From Zonotrichia leucophrys gambelii (taxonomy: Eukaryota > Chordata > Aves > Passeriformes > Passerellidae): a stretch of DNA of 64,000 nt. A program made the translations under genes and the position numbers. This document shows, one piece after another, positions 1 to 12,440 of the stretch (positions are counted from its first letter, which is position 1; each line of letters opens with the position of its first letter). The notes below the pieces were generated by a model that was given only the letters and a program-made list of their open reading frames with translations, searched no databases and had not been told where the DNA came from. The DNA lies in the NCBI RefSeq assembly GCF_028769735.1, contig NC_088173.1:63086421-63150420 (forward strand), written 5' to 3'.

Positions 1-3000
1 TAGGGAGATAACACAGGCAAAAAGTGAAGCAGGGTAGCTTGATGTATGACAAAGAAGCCAGAAATTCATATATATTAGCAGTTTTATAATGTTTCATATT
101 TCATTATGACTTTGGTATTCCTATGCAGCTAACACATAATATTTGGAAATAAAATTTCTACAGATGATAAACTCCTCTCATGATGCTTTGTCTTACCATT
201 AAAGAGGACCAATAAAACAGGCTTATGATATTCTAAAAATCTGCTGAATATAGGCTTGGGCTTGTTTGCTTATTTTTGTATTATTTGACCTAACTTAGTT
301 AAATTGTCTTGTCTCTGTTTTTTCCTTCATGAAGAAATATTTTGTGAATAAAAATAAAAGAAACTCAAAAACTCATCAAGGCTTGAAAATTTCAGGTGTG
401 GATCACAACTATGGAAAAACTAAATAATTAAAATTGATTTTTTTGAAACTATGAGGCTTGAAGAGTTTTTAAAAATATAATTGTTATTGAATCTAAATTT
501 CTCACAGAGGTATTGCAATAATTCTTAAAAGCTAATAATGTAGTTAAGCTAACTCCTGTTAAAAAAATTACCTACATTTTAAAATCAATTAAAAGTCTTT
601 GAAAGCTGATGTGTGCATTAGCTTTTAATGTCAAACAATACATCAAAGAAAACATAAAATAGCAAGCAAGAAAACTGACTCTTTGGTGTTGAAGACAAGA
701 CCCTTTTATAAACACATTAATGACAGAGATAGTGTTTTTCACTCAGTATGCACTGAGACATAATGAATTTAAGGCCCCAAACTGAAATATATTTTCCTCC
801 AGAAAGCAAAGTCATTTAAAGAACCATTGATTTGTTACCTGGCGTGTTGACACTTTATGATGACTTTCTTCAGAGCCAACTTATCTTACTTTTCAGATAA
901 TAAATAATGCACAAAGGAAATAAAACAATGCATGCACACATAAAAAAACTCACACATTCATATTATGGGTATTTTTTCAATGGCGTACTGTCCTTATTGA
1001 CTCATTACCTAAGGTCACTTAGGTAATGCACAAGACTTATGAAATCAGAAACATTTATTAATCTTACTTTTATTTAGTAATGCAATCTATTTATTCAGGA
1101 TAAATTGTTTCTTAATTTTAAAAATTCCTCAGTATTTCATGTATATGTGTATTTTTTATTATATTTTGTTTGTTCATCCCAAGTCCAAAAATTAAATGAG
1201 TGGATTTTAAACCATGTATCATTAATGTAAATGAATTTGCTCAGGTTTGAAACATTGTCTTATTTCAAGTGATATATAAGTCTTATATTTCAAGTCTTTA
1301 ACTGGGCTTTCTATAACTATACATAATTTTAGTATACAATTAGAATTGATAAATATTATGAAAGAGTCAGTTTTCTGACTGTAACCTTAAAAGCAATTTT
1401 TTATTCTAAATGAGTCATTAAGGATTGCTAGCTCAGCAATGAAGAATAAGAATCCTCCCACGAGGAGGGGAAAAATTCTAGAGTAAAGAATGCCACAATT
1501 CTAAAATGCATGTTGACAAATCTGTCTCTGGAGAAAACTTTCCTTCTCTATTGAATACATAGAGAAATCTGAACAGCAAATTCAGATTAGAGTCCTAAGA
1601 TAAGCTTTCAACTGGATGAAATTATTTTACTAAAACAGAGCCAGATGCTGTTTTCCTTTTTACTTGTCTTCCCTGTTATGTCATAGTGCAGTTCATGCTG
1701 CAGGACATGTATGTAAGGCTTGGAAACAGGGCAGACTGATTGAAAGAAGAACAGCAGCAAACAGACGTGCCATAAAGCCTCCAGCCTGGGAGCACTGGTG
1801 AAATCGCCCAAGGTCTCTCAAAATTTCCTCAAGTTCTCTTGCTGTTAAATGTGGTTGCAGCCATACCTCAGCATGCAGACAGTCTTTGTTTCTCTGGAAA
1901 TTAAATCTAATGAATATATGAGTAAATACATGAATATTCCTATAATTCATATATGCATACATGTGTATGTGCACATAAACTTATTTGTTTAATTTGCTTT
2001 AGCAACTGTGTGCTCACTCTCACTTCTAGGATAAAGATGGGATGTAAAAAACTAATTTTCTGAGATCAAAATTTCTCCCTACTTTCTAACCTGTTGCATT
2101 TTTGCCTTTTCCCAAATAATTTTCCTCACTCTCTAAATTTCATGCTTTGTTCCTTACTTTCCTCCTCTTTCTAGATACTCCTCTGACCGTTCTCTCCTTG
2201 GTTGTGTATTTTACACTGTTTCTTTTGAAGTCAGTGGCAAATCTCTTATTGATTTCAGCATGAGAAAGATCAGCTTTCACTCCTTTGCTTCTCTCCATTT
2301 TGCTATCTCTAATAGCTGGTAGCAAAATCCCACTGACAGTGGCTCTGATCTCTGAAGTGCTGGTACACCATGCTTTTGAGTTTTGATCCCAGTCAGATCA
2401 CTTTCTGACAGCCAGAACTGTATCAAAACAGAGGCACTACTGTGCTGGAAGGAGAAAACAAAGCAAAACAGAACAGGGATTATGAGCTGTGTTTTATTAT
2501 TTTCAGCTAGTCCTGAGTGTTAAGATTTCTTGCATCATGTGATTTCTACTTTTCAACTACTTTACTTCCTTCAGTGATCATGTTCATGGCATCATTAATT
2601 CCTTACTGAGTGCAGTAAGGGAAGCTGAAGAGAAAGCATAGCAAGACAGAAAGCAGTACTTCTTAACTCCTGGAGCTCCTTCGCTATCTAGCTCAGTAAA
2701 AGATAGATGAAGCTTTTGGGGATATTTTTATTGATATGACTTGTATCAATAGAAGGTCTATTAAAGCCAATACTGTTACTTGCAATGATTTGTTTTCATG
2801 TCTCTCAATAGCAAGGGCAAATGGCATGGTACCCTGTTCTCGTTGCCCTTGATACCTGTCTGAACTTGCTCTGTAATCCATCACCAAGAGAAGCTTTCTC
2901 AGGATTAAACATTTTACCTTAGCTGAAATACTGATGGATAACTTTGGTCTTGAACATGGGTCCTGCCTGTCTTCTGTTTAATCTGAAATTTGATTTTGTT

Positions 3001-6000
3001 TGCTTGCATTTCTTTATCTACGTGTGTGTGTACAGGCATGCAAAAATCTGCACATAGATATGCATACAGAAATGTAAGAGTGAAAAAGACCATGAACAAG
3101 TGCTGCTGTCTTGGGGAACACTTTCAGTTAAAAGGGAATGTAATGTGACATATTGCGACAATCCTGAGACTTAAAATATATACACTTAATCTTGAAGGCA
3201 TTATTCAATGTTTTTGAGGAGCAGGCAAGATTTCTTTCATGGTATTACTTTATGTTGTCTGAAATAAAAATTTATATCTAGACTGAGAAAGTATGAACTT
3301 GCATGACTCCTAAAATCTTACTGTCAAGAGGAGCCACTTATGATAACACTTGAAATCTTAAAACTGTATTTCCATAATCACATTGGATGAAGCTTCCCAT
3401 ACCAATTCATCACAGATACAACTGATCTATTACTGTGTTACTTTTCTGCATGGAAAAATTGTGAAGGAAAGCCAAAAATGAGATAATAAAAACAGTGACA
3501 TGAACAAAAAGAGAAGAGATTAATATTCCAATTAAGAATACAGGCATAACTTTACAAATGTAACAGCTGGGAGGTTTTGTTTTTGTCAACTTAACATGCA
3601 AGACATCTGTATTGTTAAGAATGCTTAACAACCGTTCATTAAAAATCAAATTTTAGTATTACTTAAAATGCAATATCAAAAATGCTATTGAATATAGTTA
3701 CTCTCCCCAAAATAATGTTTGTAAAATGATTCTGATTTCCTCTAAAATACAAATTTTTGATGTCAGAAAAAACCCCAACAATTTTAAATGGAAATTAATA
3801 ATTGATTTGGATTCTTTTCCTCTTAAGATATCATATAAGTAAATTTATTTTTTTAAATCTAAGAGAAAAAATTATAGACTAGATTTAAAATACTTAACTT
3901 GGTACTTCAGCATATTTAAAACAAAACTTTTTGGAAGAATATCCACTTGGAATTTCTTGATAAATCATAAGAAAAACCTTTCATTGTATTGAAAGCCATT
4001 TTGAAACTAAACCAACTGTCAGGTCTAATTACATACATATAATAAATTTTGAACAATCTGACCAATTTTGCAGACTCTGGAAAAAGGATAAAAGATTTCT
4101 AGACCTAAGTAAAACTTCAGAAGTCACAAAGACAAATCACCTAGAAATTACTTTTACTCTGACATATTAATGGCATTGTGCTAACCTCTCATTACAGAAT
4201 ATCAATCATATTGCGTTAGGTTACTGGGTTCTCAGCATCATTTTCTATGTTACAATTAGCAACTACTTCATTTGGGTTTTAATCATAAGGTAAAATTTTT
4301 ATTTTTCTTTATATATGACATATATATCATTGAAATTATGCTTGTTGGCACAATATTATACTCTAACACATAGTATTAAAAGGGAGTTCCCTGATTGCAA
4401 AACCAGTTAGAATATATTTTCTAGGGCATTTTTGTTTCATGATTGTATTTTAATGATATAATAGGCTTGGTGGCCAAAGATCTTGTTGAAAATTTTATAT
4501 AGACTGTAAAAATGTGTTACACAAAATCAACTTATATATTAAATAAATTTAGAAATACTTAATTAACATGAAATTTTTTTTCTGAATGAATGTCTCATAT
4601 ACAGCCATGCATTGTTGTTTGATAGCAATACCTAGAAAAATATATCAAACATTAGAAAAGCACATTTAAAATATATACTTGCACTAAAATGTATTTGTTG
4701 AGCAATCAGTAACTAAGAAAAACTTGTTTATTTTTTTCAGTTCAAGGGACACTGCCACTGGAGCTGTATCTGATGTCCTCAAATTAGTATAAATGTAAGA
4801 ACCATAGAAACTGTTTGGAAGTTGAGGCTCAATTAACTGTTTTTTTTTTTTTTTTTTAATGAACTACTAGGTGACGGTTATATTAAGCAGCAGGGAGAGT
4901 TATAATAAATCTTAATTTTTTTTAATTTGTATTTGTGTCAAAAGTGAAAAAAAATCCAGTGTCTAGGAAATCAGTAAGTTCAGCTGAAAGATGTGTTTAC
5001 TCTAAGATCAAACTCGGACTGCTTTACCACCTTAAAAATGGTTCATCTTTAGCAAAGGAACCTTTTATCTATGATTGCATATTTTTAAAAGGGACTTTAA
5101 CTCAAAAAGAAACTGGAATTTGTCTAGTGAAGCAGAAAGATATTCAGAACAGCATATTAAATAAGCATCTCTTCTAGCTTTTTAATTAATAGAGTATAAA
5201 GCCAAGGCTGATAAATACTAACAATTTATTGACAGCTAGTTGCATCTTTGATCCTAATTGAATTCACTTACTTGTCAAACGATACATGAAAGAGTGGCTT
5301 TATCTTCAAATGACTTCATTATACACGGATTTTATGAGCTTTGATAATTTTGTATTTTTCAAGAGCCAGAAAAAGAAATAGGATCCAGTTCTTCTTTTAA
5401 GATGAACAAAATACAATTGCTCATTTATTGATTCTTCACCACATTCTGTCTTTAGGGGATATTGTGTTTACTGACAAAGTATTGGCTAAAAAGGTGTAGT
5501 AATTTCAAGAAAGCTTTGTTTGGGAATCTTCTGTAAGCTAACCCAAGACAGTTCCTTCATATGCTTATACTGTGTGCCAGTATTGGGAAATAGCTCTCTT
5601 AGGAAGAAATGGTTCAGCTTCTGGGTTCCTGTAACATCCCTGTTTGTTGTTAGCCAAAAATATGTCTGCAAGGTGTGCTACTCCTTGTGTAATTTCTGCT
5701 GCAGGTGGTTCCAGCTTCTCTGAATATTTTATCAAGGTCCTTATTATAATTCATTATCTTGAATTTCACATTATGAGGTATGTGTAACATCACTGTAGCT
5801 ATATATAATATTTGATAAAAATATTTTATTACTGATTTATCTTTTTACTTTTTAAAAAAATCATTGTTAAATAAATAGATTATCAATACTGTATTAGCAG
5901 CATATATGATTCATGTTTAAGAATAAAGAATATAGCTGATAGCTGAATCCTCTGGTGCTTTTATAACCAAAACTTGACCTGGTCCATTATGAAATTATTT

Positions 6001-6594
6001 ACAGCATATTGCTTTTGTAGCTTTTGTTCCTTCCACTACTTGTCATGCAATTCTATTTGATTTGCCTATAGGCAAGTTCTATATTCAATGTATGGCAATC
6101 TGTGTGTTTAAATAAGCTTCTATTTCAAGCAAAATATGTTTAATTTTAGGTAGCAACTTATTCCTTTTCTCTAAAGACACTTTCAACATCTGATTTTTTA
6201 GCATTCAGTTGGGATAAGTGAAGTAAAAACTTTTATGCTAAAACACACAGGAAAATCATTTTAATGAGAAGGTAAAGAAAGAAACATTGCTCTGTAGATG
6301 TGCCAATGAAATGGAGTTTACATGCTGCATTTTTGCAGTTTATCAGACTTTACAAATTCAGGGAGAGGTGTATGAATTAGTCTCTAATGCACTATATATA
6401 TTTTTTAAAAAAATCAATGCCTGAGGATTGCTTCTGTGCTACAGAAAAAAAATAGTATTTTGTGCTATATATAATTTCAATAGCATTTTATGTCTGCTTT
6501 TGCTTTCGGATATGATGTTCTCAGATATTCTCTTCAAGACAAAGGAGAAAACTTAGAATAAGGATGTCTAGGTTTTAAGAGGGAAAGTTTTATT
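1..6594. other. AT-rich unique DNA, no gene recognised
   Basis: I see no exon, RNA gene or recognisable mobile element here. The sequence is strongly AT-rich with ordinary short homopolymers, the longest being an 18-base T run at 4840-4857. Open frames are all under about 95 codons, show no family motif and have no convincing splice context, which is what AT-rich non-coding DNA gives by chance. Very old repeat remnants or conserved non-coding elements could be present but cannot be seen without comparison to other genomes. Confidence 0.6.
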
Positions 6595-6790
6595 GGAGGG
6601 GCTGTGGGGCAGCCTCTGCCGGGTGCCATGCTGGAGCAGTTCTTGGCCAGTGGGAGAGACCCATACAGGAGTGTCTGGTGGAGGACTGCATCCCACTGGA
6701 GGGGCTCCGCGTGGAACAGGGCAGCAGAAGGGATGAGCTGCCACAAACTGGCCACAGCTCCCCACTCCCCCTTTTCCTTGGGAGCTCCTT
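6595..6790 (+). mobile_element. degenerate ERVL-type LTR fragment
   Basis: This GC-rich island in AT-rich DNA shares phrasing with the 3' half of the solo LTR at 16220-17207. Both carry repeated short modules built around GGAGCAG and GTGGAGGACTG, followed by a stretch giving ATGAGCTG, CACAA and C-rich CCCC tracts. I read it as a diverged fragment of the same LTR family or a close relative, in the same orientation. No clean LTR ends or target duplication are visible. Open frames of 60-150 codons overlap it on both strands, but they reflect the GC-rich repeat and have no recognisable product. It could be another GC-rich repeat that shares the same modules. Confidence 0.5.
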
Positions 6791-7629
6791 GGTAAATGGT
6801 CACCATGCACCTGCATATAAATCAAGTACGTGGATCGCAAACTCCTCGTGTGACAGTTTTCCAGATACACCACTGCAGGCAGGCACTGCAGGAAAAGCCG
6901 TCAGCTACAGATGTTGCCATTTTGGTAAGGTGAGGGAAAAAAAAAAAAAAGGTACAACATCCCAAATTTCTAGGATAGTTAAGACTGTTCTGTACAGTCT
7001 ATGTTTTTGGAATAATGAACAGCTAATTATTGTGGCTTATTACAGTCTAAGATGGTGGTGGAACTTTAGTAAAACCCAATATAATTGGTTCTGTGTTCTG
7101 AAGGTGTTTATATTTTCCTGGATTACTGCCATAATTAGGTAACTGAATGGAGTAAATAAGGTTTTTAGACTTCAGCTGTTTGAATGATTAATCTATACAT
7201 CAGGTGACAGATGTTTTAGGGTTTTTAAGAGAATTTCTTTGGCCTCCTATTGATTATGCCATCAGAACTGAAAATTAACATAAGGCAACAGAAGTCAATT
7301 GATCAGTTCTTTACAATTAAGAGTAGCTGCTATTCATAGATGGGTTTTAGGAAATAATGCTGTTTGAATCTAAATGATATGACATATATTAGACTAATAC
7401 ACACAGTTGTAAAGATCCTAATGTGAGGTAATTAACCTTTTACTTATATCCCTGAAGCTCTACTAAAACCACTCTTATTCACTTACTGTCTCTGAAGAGG
7501 TCATTTCACCAGGTTTCAGCTCAAAAATATTCATAGCATGAAAACAATGGCTGAAAGCTAATATAATATATTGAGTGAGACTCTAATATATTGAGTGAGA
7601 TTACTCTCAAAAGAGAATGAAGTGAAATC
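6791..7629. other. AT-rich unique DNA with short duplications
   Basis: No gene is seen. There is a 14-base A run at 6937-6950. A 17-base word is repeated at 7564-7580 and 7584-7600 (period 20), a small local slippage duplication. The rest is featureless AT-rich sequence. Confidence 0.6.
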
Positions 7630-7758
7630 TATCAAGGGCAGGTTGGGTGGAGCCCTGAGGAACCTGGTTTAGTGGAAGGTTTCCCTGTTCATGGCAAGGA
7701 GTGGAACTCAATGACCATTAATGTCCCTTCCAACCCAAAACATCCCATGATTCTGTGA
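7630..7758 (+). mobile_element. CR1 retroposon 3' end
   Basis: This is a short 5'-truncated copy of the avian CR1 LINE, holding only the 3' untranslated end. The order of landmarks is diagnostic: a GGTTGGGTGGAGCC segment, AACCTGGTTTAGTGGAAGG, a C-rich GTTCATGGCAAGGAGTGG stretch, a TCCCTTCCAACCC motif, and the terminal GATTCTGTGA repeat typical of CR1 tails. There is no coding part. Severe 5' truncation is the usual fate of CR1 insertions. The last landmark fixes the orientation as plus. Confidence 0.93.
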
Positions 7759-10183
7759 CAAGTGGGCATGCACTTGTGAGAAAAAAAACTGTTATATGTA
7801 AATCTAAATGAAGTAAAATTTATTTACAGTTTATTTTTGGTAATTTTTCTACATCAGGACAAGCTCAGCTACTACTTATAACTTCTGTAAAAGATCACCT
7901 CTACATGACTGTATTGTGCTACTGGTTATAGAGCATGTCTTTTGGATCTTCTAAATTGTGATATAAAACCATTCTGCAGACTAAAGAACTGAGAGGATAC
8001 CACCCACACTCAATGTCTAATTATCCTTTGTTTGGTTGAAATTAGTGTAAGGATATTATTATTTATTTCTAGAGGTATTACTAAAACTGATTTGTAGTGG
8101 ATTCAAAATATAAATGGAAAGTATATTTGATATATGATTACATGAAGTTTTGCTTCTTAAATGGATGTGATATAAAATGATGGCAGGTACAATTCCACAC
8201 TTTCTACTCTTCTCTCAGTTGTCTTTGAATCAGCAGAAGGTTTTGTCCTCTAATCAATTAGGAGAATATGAAATTTTTAGTATTCAAATACAAACAAGAA
8301 AGCGTTTGTTCTTTTTTTTGTTCTGGCCTAGAATCCAAGGTCATCAAAACACATTACACTGTAGACCTAAAGACATCTGATCTGAAGATAATAAGGTACT
8401 CCTGTTGAAAGCACATTTGACTGTAGCCCCAGAGATGAAAGGCAAGTGACTAATCATCTCAGTTCTTTGCCTGAGTTGATTTCTTTTTTTTTAAATATTA
8501 GAAGAGAATCTGCAGAGCACAAAAGCAATAGCAAGGATGAAGGTCAGTTAGAATATTGTTGTACCACCACTTATAAAGAAAACAGCTCCAATGTATTTTA
8601 AAAAATCAAAGAGGCTTTTATACACTCACTAATAAAAGATGCCAAAGTGCTGTTAGTAGCAGATTTAAAGTGATTTTTGCTTGTGGTGATTAAACCCAGC
8701 AGGCATGCTTGTTTCACAAACAGAATCTAGCTCCTTTTGTGTATAATTCTTGAAGACACATAATGCATTTTCTATCACAGACAAAGAAAGGCAAGAGCTT
8801 TAGTATCTTTCACATAACAGATCAGATTTAAGAGATGGTTTTAATGGAAGGTTTTTCATCTGACTGACCAAATCTATTTAAGTGATGCCCCAGCCTGCTG
8901 TTAGCTGATGTTCCTCTCCAGCTCTGAGACATTCCAATGGTAATCCTGAATTAAATTAGCACACACTGTAAAGTATAAAACAAGAACAACAACAGCAAAG
9001 ATGAAAAAAAAAATGGATTTTGAGGAAATAGTACTTAACTCACTCTTTCTTTTTACCCTATCTCTGCTGAACAGAGATATATTAAGTAATGTTGACTTTC
9101 ATATATTCACCTTAGAAATAGAGGAGTACAGTCACTTCTTTGCTGCTTAGTCTCTGGAAGGATATTAAAATGCTGTTACTGAAGAGCAATGCTCATACCA
9201 TGAAAGTTATAAAGAATAGTCTCAATAAATTAAGCAAACAGATACAATGGCTTTCAAAAAACAGTTCTCAAAAGTAGTTCTCCTGTGCTATTCTGATTTG
9301 TAATTTTCTGTACTGGCTTTCACCTTATATGATGCTTTCTGTGCTTGACCACAGACCATATGTTTCATGTAAAATGTACGAATTACAGAGCACTGTGTTT
9401 GCCTGTCAGGTTCAGCTTCTTCATGGTATTCTAACCAGAAGCATGTGTGGTAAAACAGAAGCATATGTCTTATGTGAATAATTGCATTTCAAAACTATTT
9501 GAGAGCCGTGTATAAAATCATGTCATTTAATTATTTAAAACATATGTTAAATAATCTAGCTCAAATTTTAATGGCAGATGTTGTATAACCTGCTTCTTGC
9601 AATTCACACATGTGCAGGTTTCAGTGTCCAGAGCAGACACTCACATCCACTGCAGTTCATTAATGTTTTAGATGCTGCACTTGTGCTAATCTGTTTCAGT
9701 GGCATATGTGTCCACTCAGTAGTTGTTTGGTGAAAGTAAATTAGATTGTTAATTCTGTTTCGGGATTCTACTCTTTTTTACTGTGGTGCATTAATTCTAT
9801 TAACACACCCGTTCAGAAACTTTGTGCCAAGATGAATAACAAGCACAAATGAAAGATAGTTCTGCACTTCATTAAATAGGTGATAAAAAAGGCAGACTGT
9901 GTGGTAGGCAATAACAGTCAGACAGAAAGTAAACAAATAATGTTTGTCTTGGCAGAGTACTAGCTGATACAGCAATCTTTATGCTGTCTTTCCAATTTAT
10001 CATGATAAAATCTGTCATACAGATCGCAAAAAATCAAGGCTACATTTACAGAACTTCTTAGACTCAGAAAAGATACATTTATGATGTGCAAAATCTGTTG
10101 CTATTCTCCATGCCTAGATACTCACTTATTGCTCCCAACATTCCCAGTAGCTGGAAATGAAAAGAAACAAGTCAGACACCAGA
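7759..10183. other. AT-rich unique DNA, no gene recognised
   Basis: No gene, RNA or mobile element is recognised between the CR1 tail and the telomere-motif array. Open frames are short and unremarkable. The array begins abruptly near 10184 without any telomere-like motif upstream. Confidence 0.6.
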
Positions 10184-12148
10184 GGGATGGTCTCAAAGAA
10201 AAAGCTGTGGAGGCAGCCATGTTGTGGCACTTCAGCTCTCCCTTTTGGATGCCTTTCACAGCTGCAGTCTGCATGGATCTCAGGCCTTTGGAGTTCAAAA
10301 AACTCTAACCCTAGGCATAACCCTAACCCTAAGCCAAGGAAGGTAAATCATCCTAGGGTTAGGGATTGTCCCAAGGAAAAAGCTGTGGAGGCAGCCATGT
10401 TGTGGCACTTTTGCGCTCGCCTTGGGATCCCTTTTGCAGCTGCAGTGTGCCTGGAGCTCAGAGCTTCCTACTTTGAAAAACGCTAATGCTAGGCGTAACC
10501 CTAGCTCTCAACAGGTAAATCAACCTAGGGTTAGGGATGATCCCATGAAAAAAGCTGTGGATGCAGCCATGCTGTGGCACTTTTGCACTTTGCTTGGGAT
10601 GCCTTTCACAGCTGCAGTATGCCTGGAGCTCGGGACTTCCTATTTTAAAAATCCCTAACCCTAGGCGTAGGCGTAACCCTAACCCTAGCTCCTGGCAGGT
10701 AAATGAGTCTGGGGTTAGGGACGGTCCCAAGGAAAAAGCTTTGGACGCAGCCATGTTGTGGCACTTTTGCACTCGCCTTGGGATGCCTTTCGCAGCTACA
10801 GTGCGCATGGAGCTTGGGCTTCCTAGTTTTAAAAAGCCTAACCCTAGGCATAACCTTGGCCCTAACCTGAGGCAGGTAAATCAGCCTAGGGTTAGGGATG
10901 GTCTGAAGGAAAAAGCTTTGGACTCAGCCATGTTGTGGCTCTTTTGAGCTCCCCTTGGGATGCCTTTTGCAGCTGCAGTGTGCCTGAAGCTCGGGTCTTT
11001 CTAGTTTATAAAACCCTAAAGCTAGGCCCTAAGCCTAACCGTAGCCATGAAAATCAGCTTAGGGTTAGGGATGGTCCCAAGGAAAAAGCTGTAGGCAGCC
11101 ATGTTGTGGTACTTTTGCACTCCCCTTGGGATGCCTTTGGCTGCTGCAGTGTTCCTGGGGCTTGGGGCTTCCTAGTTTAAAAAACCCTAACACTAGTCGT
11201 AGGTGTAAAGCTACCCCTAAGCCGAGGCAGGTCAATTAGCCTAGGGTTAGGGGTGATCCCAAGGAAATAGCAGTGGAGGCAGCCATGTTGTGGCACTTTT
11301 GGGCTCCCTTTGGGATGCCTTTTTCAGGTGCAGTGTGCCTGGAGCTCAGGGCTTCTTGTTTAAAAATCCCTAACCCTAGGCAGAATCCTAACCCTAACCA
11401 TAGGCAGGTAAATCAGCCTAGGGTTAGGGATTGCTGGAAAGAAAAAGCTGTGGAGGCAGCCATGTTGTGGCACTTTTGCACTCCCCTTGGGATGCCTTTC
11501 GCAGCTGCAGTGTTCCTGGGGCTCGGGGCTTTCTGCTTTATAAAACCCTAACCCTAGTCGTAACCCTAACCCTATCCCTTATCCTGGGCAGATAAATCAT
11601 CCTAGGGTTTGGGATGGTTCCAAGGGAAAAGCTGTGGAGGCAGCCATCTTGTGCCAGTTTTGTGCTCCCCTTAGGATGCCTTTTCAGCTGCAGTGTGCAT
11701 GGAGCTCAGGGCTTTGTAGTTTAAAAAAACCCTAATCCAAGGCCTAACTCTTATCCTAACTTAAACCCTAGGCAGGTAAATCAGCCTAGGTTTAAGGATG
11801 GTTCAAAGGAAAAAGCTGTAGAGGCAGCCATGGCATGGAACTTTTGCACTCCCCTTGGGATACCTTTCGCAGCTGCAGTGTGCCTGGAGCTTGGGTCTCT
11901 CTGGCTTAAAAAACCTAACCCTAGGCACAACCCTAACCCTAACTGTAGGCAGGTAAATCAGCCTAGGGTTAGGGATGGTCCCAAGGAAAAAGCTGTGGAT
12001 GCAGCCATGTTGTGCCAGTTTTGTGCTCCCCTTTGGATGCCTTTCACAGTTGCAGTGTTCCTGGAGCTCAGGGCTTTCTGGTTTAAATAACCCTAACCCT
12101 AGGCCTTACCCTATCCCTTACCCTAACTCTAGGCAGGAAAATCAGCCT
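10184..12148. repeat. ~179-bp satellite with telomere-like palindromes, 11 units
   Basis: A tandem array with GC content clearly above its surroundings. The word AGCTGTGGAGGCAGCCATG or a variant recurs with anchors at 10203, 10381, 10553, 10737, 10914, 11087, 11269, 11446, 11630, 11814 and 11991. The spacings are 172-184 bases, averaging 178.8, so the array holds about 11 units over 1,965 bp. Each unit has a core of about 120 bp (a GATGGTCCCAAGG start, the anchor, CCTTGGGATGCC, a GCAGCTGCAGTG segment and a T/A-rich end). Between cores lies a linker of degenerate telomere motifs, CCCTAACCCTAGGC followed by further CCTAACCC words, then GGCAGGTAAATCAGCCTAGGGTTAGGG. Telomere motifs of both strands therefore occur in every unit. 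Units differ by many substitutions and small indels, so the array is not freshly amplified. I do not know a named satellite for it. Subtelomeric origin is an inference from the CCCTAA words. Confidence 0.9.
11367..11430. repeat. example telomere-motif inverted repeat within satellite
   Basis: The clearest hairpin in the array. A 15-base arm, TCCCTAACCCTAGGC, at 11367-11381 is the exact reverse complement of GCCTAGGGTTAGGGA at 11416-11430, with a 34-base loop that itself holds further CCTAACCC words. The same arrangement recurs, with mismatches, in most linkers of the array. Confidence 0.95.
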
Positions 12149-12440
12149 GACCCCCAGATCACATCAACCCAGCGTTGAGGATGGGGTAGAAGACATGGTC
12201 TATGATCCAACTTTGTATGTGCTGTATGCACATTCCCTGACATATGACAGATGACACACCCTGTATGGTTAAAAAATTCACAAGTTCCCATTACTCCTTT
12301 TTGAGAACATGATGAAGCCGTGATTCCTGACCTAGTCAGCAACTCCTGAGATGCAGGAAGTGGTAGAGTCTCTATGAGCTGTACTGGAAGGCTGGCCATA
12401 TTGCATTGCATTTTTTTGTAATGGGGGAAAAGGGGATGCA
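12149..12440. other. moderately GC-rich flank of the satellite, unclassified
   Basis: The sequence after the last satellite unit stays less AT-rich than the background for about 290 bp, then returns to AT-rich DNA. It carries a minus-strand open frame of 99 codons with no domain I recognise. It could be a fragment of another dispersed repeat adjoining the satellite, or unique DNA. I cannot name a family. Confidence 0.35.

Noticed and set aside
6534..7142. Frames of 63-154 codons, including MEDCIPLEGLRVEQG
   Set aside because: They arise from the LTR fragment and its flank. The same module wording occurs in the non-coding LTR at 16220-17207.
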